Source of the DNA: Chlorobaculum tepidum TLS
Lineage (GTDB): Bacteria; Bacteroidota; Chlorobiia; Chlorobiales; Chlorobiaceae
DNA: 64,000 nucleotides
Direction: 5' to 3'
NCBI RefSeq assembly: GCF_000006985.1
Contig: NC_002932.3
Coordinates: forward strand, 581,501 to 645,500
In this document: positions 61,553-64,000 of the stretch, piece after piece
Position numbering within the stretch: position 1 is the stretch's first letter
Layout of the letters: every line of letters starts with the position of its first letter
The notes under the pieces: generated by a model
What the model was told of the DNA's origin: nothing
The model's database searches: none
The model's input: the letters and a program-made list of their open reading frames with translations, nothing else
Translations under genes and position numbers: made by a program

Positions 61553-61919
61553 GGTGTTCTCCGTTATGGTTTGTTTGTTTTCAGTCGTTTTGGTTTGTGG
61601 CGATCCTTGATCACCTCTGTTATTGAAACATCAAAAGACGTGCCAAAGCGTTTTTTTCACTTTGATTCGCTCTGTGTCTGACAGATATGCGTGTATTTAT
61701 CGGTGATATGACACGATGGTGGTCATTTTGTCAGACTGCGAGGCGGGGAGCAGTAAGAAAAACAGCGCAGGGTGAAGGGAAGAAGGTTGGTTAATCAGTA
61801 CATGCCGCGTCTGTCAGGCGGCGTTATTATCTGGTGGATAGGGTCAGGCGAGTGGCGGAAACAAAAACAGGGCGATATTGAGTATCGCCCTGATATCTGT
61901 TCTATCTGCGCAAAACTGT
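61553..61919. other. Intergenic region upstream of hsp20
   Basis: No gene is seen. The part next to hsp20 should hold its promoter, but neither a CIRCE repeat nor a clear heat-shock sigma site was recognised. The distal part holds the terminator of the arsR-type gene at 61863-61892. Confidence 0.5.
61863..61892 (-). terminator. Terminator of the ArsR-type regulator gene
   Basis: CAGGGCGATA at 61868-61877 pairs with TATCGCCCTG at 61883-61892. On the minus strand the stem is followed by TTTTTG. A perfect 10-bp stem. Confidence 0.85.
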
Positions 61920-62309
61920 TCAGGTTGTCAGGTTGGTGTTCACTTTCTGAATCCAGCTCAAACGGTCCTGAAGGTTTTCAACCACGCTTTTCGAGATGAG
62001 AAAGCAGGCGTAGACGATGCTGTCGTCCGAAATCCGGTAGTAGCACTTGAGTCCCTCTTTGCGGCGGTTGACGACACCGTTGTCGTGCATGAGTGCCAGA
62101 TGCTTGGAGATGTTTGCCTGGCTTGCGCCGACCTCCTTGACGATCTCCTGAACCGTGTGCTCCCGGTCGCAGAGCGCTCGCAAAATTTTAAGCCGCATCG
62201 GCTCTGAAAGCAGTTTGAACCGGTTTGATACAGCGTCGAGCATCTCGTCCGGCATATTGAATTGCCATTTTTTTACTTCCTCTTCTGTAATCGTCATCGA
62301 TTTGCTCAT
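61920..62309 (-). CDS. ArsR-family transcriptional regulator
   Basis: This 129-residue winged-helix protein has the core pattern [17 protein letters not shown], the recognition helix [20 protein letters not shown] and the wing [15 protein letters not shown]. ArsR-family members repress metal, thiol or stress genes. No cysteine pair of the usual CxC metal site is present, so the inducer is not evident and could be non-metal. It is transcribed alone, divergent from no immediate gene; the anti-sigma gene lies upstream on the same strand. Confidence 0.88.
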   Translation of the reverse strand: MSKSMTITEEEVKKWQFNMPDEMLDAVSNRFKLLSEPMRLKILRALCDREHTVQEIVKEVGASQANISKHLALMHDNGVVNRRKEGLKCYYRISDDSIVYACFLISKSVVENLQDRLSWIQKVNTNLTT

Positions 62310-62475
62310 GTCATAATCCTGTTAATGCCTCTTTGCGTCATTCAATGGTGCGAATGAAAAAAATATTGAGATATATAGTTATTAAATCACATTAATCAAA
62401 CCAAAAAACAACCTTTGCATTTATTGTATGACTGTGTGATTGCGAGGAAAATACTGTATTTATGGGGAGGGTACT

Positions 62476-62703
62476 TCAGGAAGTAATGGTGGTCAGCCTT
62501 GTAATTGACTCGATGAGGGTTGACGGTGCCTTGAACCGAACGATACGTTCTTTGATAATGATTTTGGTTTTTTTTGCATCCTGAAACTCGGCCCGGCATG
62601 CAGGACATTCAGCAAGGTGTTGGGCAAGTTCTTCCTCTTCTTTCGCGGAAAGTTCCCCGTCAATAGCTGCGCTCATGAGCACCATTGCTTTGTTACAGTT
62701 CAT
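62476..62703 (-). CDS. Zinc-finger anti-sigma factor
   Basis: The 75-residue protein has the zinc-binding pattern of ZAS-type anti-sigma factors: CNKAM near residue 3, then HLAECPACR containing HxxxCxxC at about residues 30-37. It lies 35 bp downstream of the ECF sigma gene on the same strand, the normal partner arrangement. The zinc-thiolate centre may respond to oxidative or thiol stress. An upstream frame adds 13 residues, but ATG 62703 is more typical. Confidence 0.85.
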   Translation of the reverse strand: MNCNKAMVLMSAAIDGELSAKEEEELAQHLAECPACRAEFQDAKKTKIIIKERIVRFKAPSTLIESITRLTTITS

Positions 62704-62738
62704 GGCTGTCAACTGATAAATTGTTTGAATGAAAGGGA

Positions 62739-63335
62739 TCACTGATCGATTTCGGTGTCGTATCCATGCTTTTTGGCGTAATCTTCAAGTTTGGCACGCA
62801 ACAGTTTTCTGCCTCTGTACAAACGTGATCGAACCGTTCCGATCGGGCTTTCGACCATGTTGGCAATCTCCTCATAGGTAAATCCTTCAATGTCACACAA
62901 CTGTATGACTTCCCTGAACTCTTCGGGAAGTGACTGCAATGCCTGGTAAACCTCTTCGTGCAACAGGGAATGGAAAAAATCCGACTCGGCTTCGGTTGTG
63001 TCGCTCTGCACATCCTTGATCGTATGGTAAAAGTCCTTGATCAGGTCGTAATCGACTTTGCCGGGTTCCCTTGCGTTTTTACGAAATTTGTTGATGTAAT
63101 TGTTTTTGAGAATTTTGAACAACCACGCCTTGCAGTTTGTTCCCCGCTCGAAGGAATCGAAAAATCTATATGCTTTCAGGTATGTCTCCTGCACCAGATC
63201 ATGGGCATCGTCAGGGTTCATCGTGAGATGCAGCGCATAGTTGTAGAGTGAATTGATATGCGCGACAGCCTCCTTTTGAAACTCCTGCTGTTTGAGCTGT
63301 TCCTGAGCTGTGAGCGTCTGTTTGTTCTCTTTCAT
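62739..63335 (-). CDS. ECF sigma factor (RpoE/SigR-like)
   Basis: The 198-residue protein has sigma region 2 ([45 protein letters not shown], about 35-80) and region 4 ([44 protein letters not shown], about 130-180). It directs RNA polymerase to stress-response promoters and is probably held by the downstream zinc anti-sigma factor. ATG 63335 (MKENKQ) is chosen. The frame is open further upstream but lacks family character. A 12-bp palindrome AGGAGATCTCCT lies at about 63364-63375 just upstream. Confidence 0.92.
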   Translation of the reverse strand: MKENKQTLTAQEQLKQQEFQKEAVAHINSLYNYALHLTMNPDDAHDLVQETYLKAYRFFDSFERGTNCKAWLFKILKNNYINKFRKNAREPGKVDYDLIKDFYHTIKDVQSDTTEAESDFFHSLLHEEVYQALQSLPEEFREVIQLCDIEGFTYEEIANMVESPIGTVRSRLYRGRKLLRAKLEDYAKKHGYDTEIDQ

Positions 63336-63518
63336 GGGGTGTGGTTTTGCCGAATGCTTTGAGAGGAGATCTCCTGAATAGAGCCGCGAATTCGATGACC
63401 TTTGATAAGGACGTTCATAACAACCAATATAAAAATATATCTTTAGAGAAATTTGAGTCAATCGCCAAATGATGGTTTTGTGGCGGATAGTTTGGCTCGG
63501 TACAAAAAAGTGTGAAAG

Positions 63519-64000
63519 ATGGCTGAAATGGTTGATGTCATTGTCATTGGGGCGGGTATCGGAGGCCTGACGGCGGCTGCGTTGTTGCAGGAGCGAGGTT
63601 TTTCAACCGTCGTTTTCGAAAAGAACAGGTTTCCCGGTGGGAGCTGTTCGTCGTTTGAGAAGGGAGGTTACACCTTCGATGCCGGAGCTTCGGTGTTTTA
63701 CGGTTTCTGCGATGACGACGCAATGGGCACGCTTAACCTGCATTCACGGATTTTCCGCAAGCTCGGTATTGCGGTCGAGACTATTCCCGATCCGGTGCAG
63801 ATTCATTACCACATGCCGGGGGGCTTCGACGTCCCGGCCTGGTTTGACCGCGACCGTTTTCTCGAATCGCTCTGCCGCCGGTTTCCGCACGAACGGACGG
63901 GCATCCGGAAATTTTACGACGAGCTCGAATCGGTCTATGAGATTTTGAATTCATTGCCCGCTGGGTCGCTCGAAGATGTGATACACCTGGGCGTTGTCGG
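63519..64000 (+). CDS. crtH: CrtH-type carotenoid isomerase / phytoene-desaturase-family protein (partial)
   Basis: The window ends within this gene, and 160 codons are visible. It begins [20 protein letters not shown] with the FAD-binding motif GAGIGG at residues 11-16, followed by [28 protein letters not shown], typical of the carotenoid isomerase branch of the phytoene desaturase family. In C. tepidum the equivalent position is occupied by crtH, required to isomerise prolycopene to all-trans lycopene for chlorobactene synthesis. That assignment is recalled knowledge. The divergent ECF sigma gene lies 183 bp away. Confidence 0.82.
   Translation, partial: MAEMVDVIVIGAGIGGLTAAALLQERGFSTVVFEKNRFPGGSCSSFEKGGYTFDAGASVFYGFCDDDAMGTLNLHSRIFRKLGIAVETIPDPVQIHYHMPGGFDVPAWFDRDRFLESLCRRFPHERTGIRKFYDELESVYEILNSLPAGSLEDVIHLGVV

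Noticed and set aside
63364-63375. AGGAGATCTCCT palindrome upstream of the ECF sigma gene as an operator
   Set aside because: A 12-bp palindrome is too short to support an operator alone. It also overlaps the region where a ribosome-binding-like sequence occurs by chance.

Overview
The window is a chromosomal segment of a green sulfur bacterium (Chlorobi), most likely a Chlorobaculum close to C. tepidum. This rests on gene content and order read from the translations: a sepiapterin-reductase-like SDR of the C. tepidum type, an ilv/leu/citramalate operon, a tol-pal cluster, dnaK/hsp20, and at the right edge the start of a CrtH-type carotenoid isomerase. GC is moderate to high with strongly biased coding frames. 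Only 6.7-8.1 kb is AT-rich and foreign-looking. No tRNA, rRNA or CRISPR array was seen.

Layout. 0-2.5 kb: intergenic debris, an unknown two-helix membrane protein and an NAD-dependent epimerase. 2.6-6.7 kb: a cobalamin riboswitch followed by the coenzyme-B12-dependent ribonucleotide reductase nrdJ. 6.7-10 kb: an accessory, decaying stretch with two unknown AT-rich genes, a DUF2442 remnant, an antitoxin whose toxin partner carries an amber stop, and a broken Cache-type sensor gene. 10-14.6 kb: a cytosine-deaminase-like enzyme, UPF0158, and the minus-strand operon waaA-DUF4293-pdxA-ftsE. 14.7-22.3 kb: an RNA-metabolism neighbourhood (archease, 2',3'-cyclic phosphodiesterase/ligase, DEAD-box helicase with a structured 5' leader, beta-CASP nuclease, RtcB ligase). 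22.4-24.6 kb: xerD and rsmB. 24.7-27.3 kb: a SAM-I riboswitch and metY-metX. 27.3-31.2 kb: serS, yqeY, the SDR, a cold-shock protein and radC.

31.3-41.5 kb is one minus-strand branched-chain amino acid operon (ilvD-ilvB-ilvN-ilvC-leuB-leuC-leuD-cimA). It is preceded by what looks like a classical attenuator: an Ile/Val/Leu-rich leader peptide, a hairpin overlapping its stop codon, and a U-rich terminator hairpin. 41.5-50.5 kb is marked by three copies of one internally deleted, IS256-derived element. They flank a frameshifted and truncated recQ, a Nudix hydrolase, and an operon joining an EIIA-like protein to a magnesium P-type ATPase. 50.6-52.2 kb encodes a fusion resembling plant VTE5 plus VTE6 (phytol kinase plus phytyl-phosphate kinase). 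52.2-57.7 kb is tolQ-tolR-tolA-tolB-(pal pseudogene)-pal-cpoB. The right end has a 253-bp element with long terminal inverted repeats, dnaK/hsp20, an ArsR regulator, an ECF sigma/anti-sigma pair and the start of crtH.

The best leads are regulatory or architectural: the ilv leader attenuator, a B12 riboswitch ahead of a B12-dependent enzyme, EIIA-MgtA coupling, the VTE5-VTE6 fusion, and non-autonomous IS256 derivatives that moved as a unit. Function statements come from recognised motifs and family knowledge. No database search was run.
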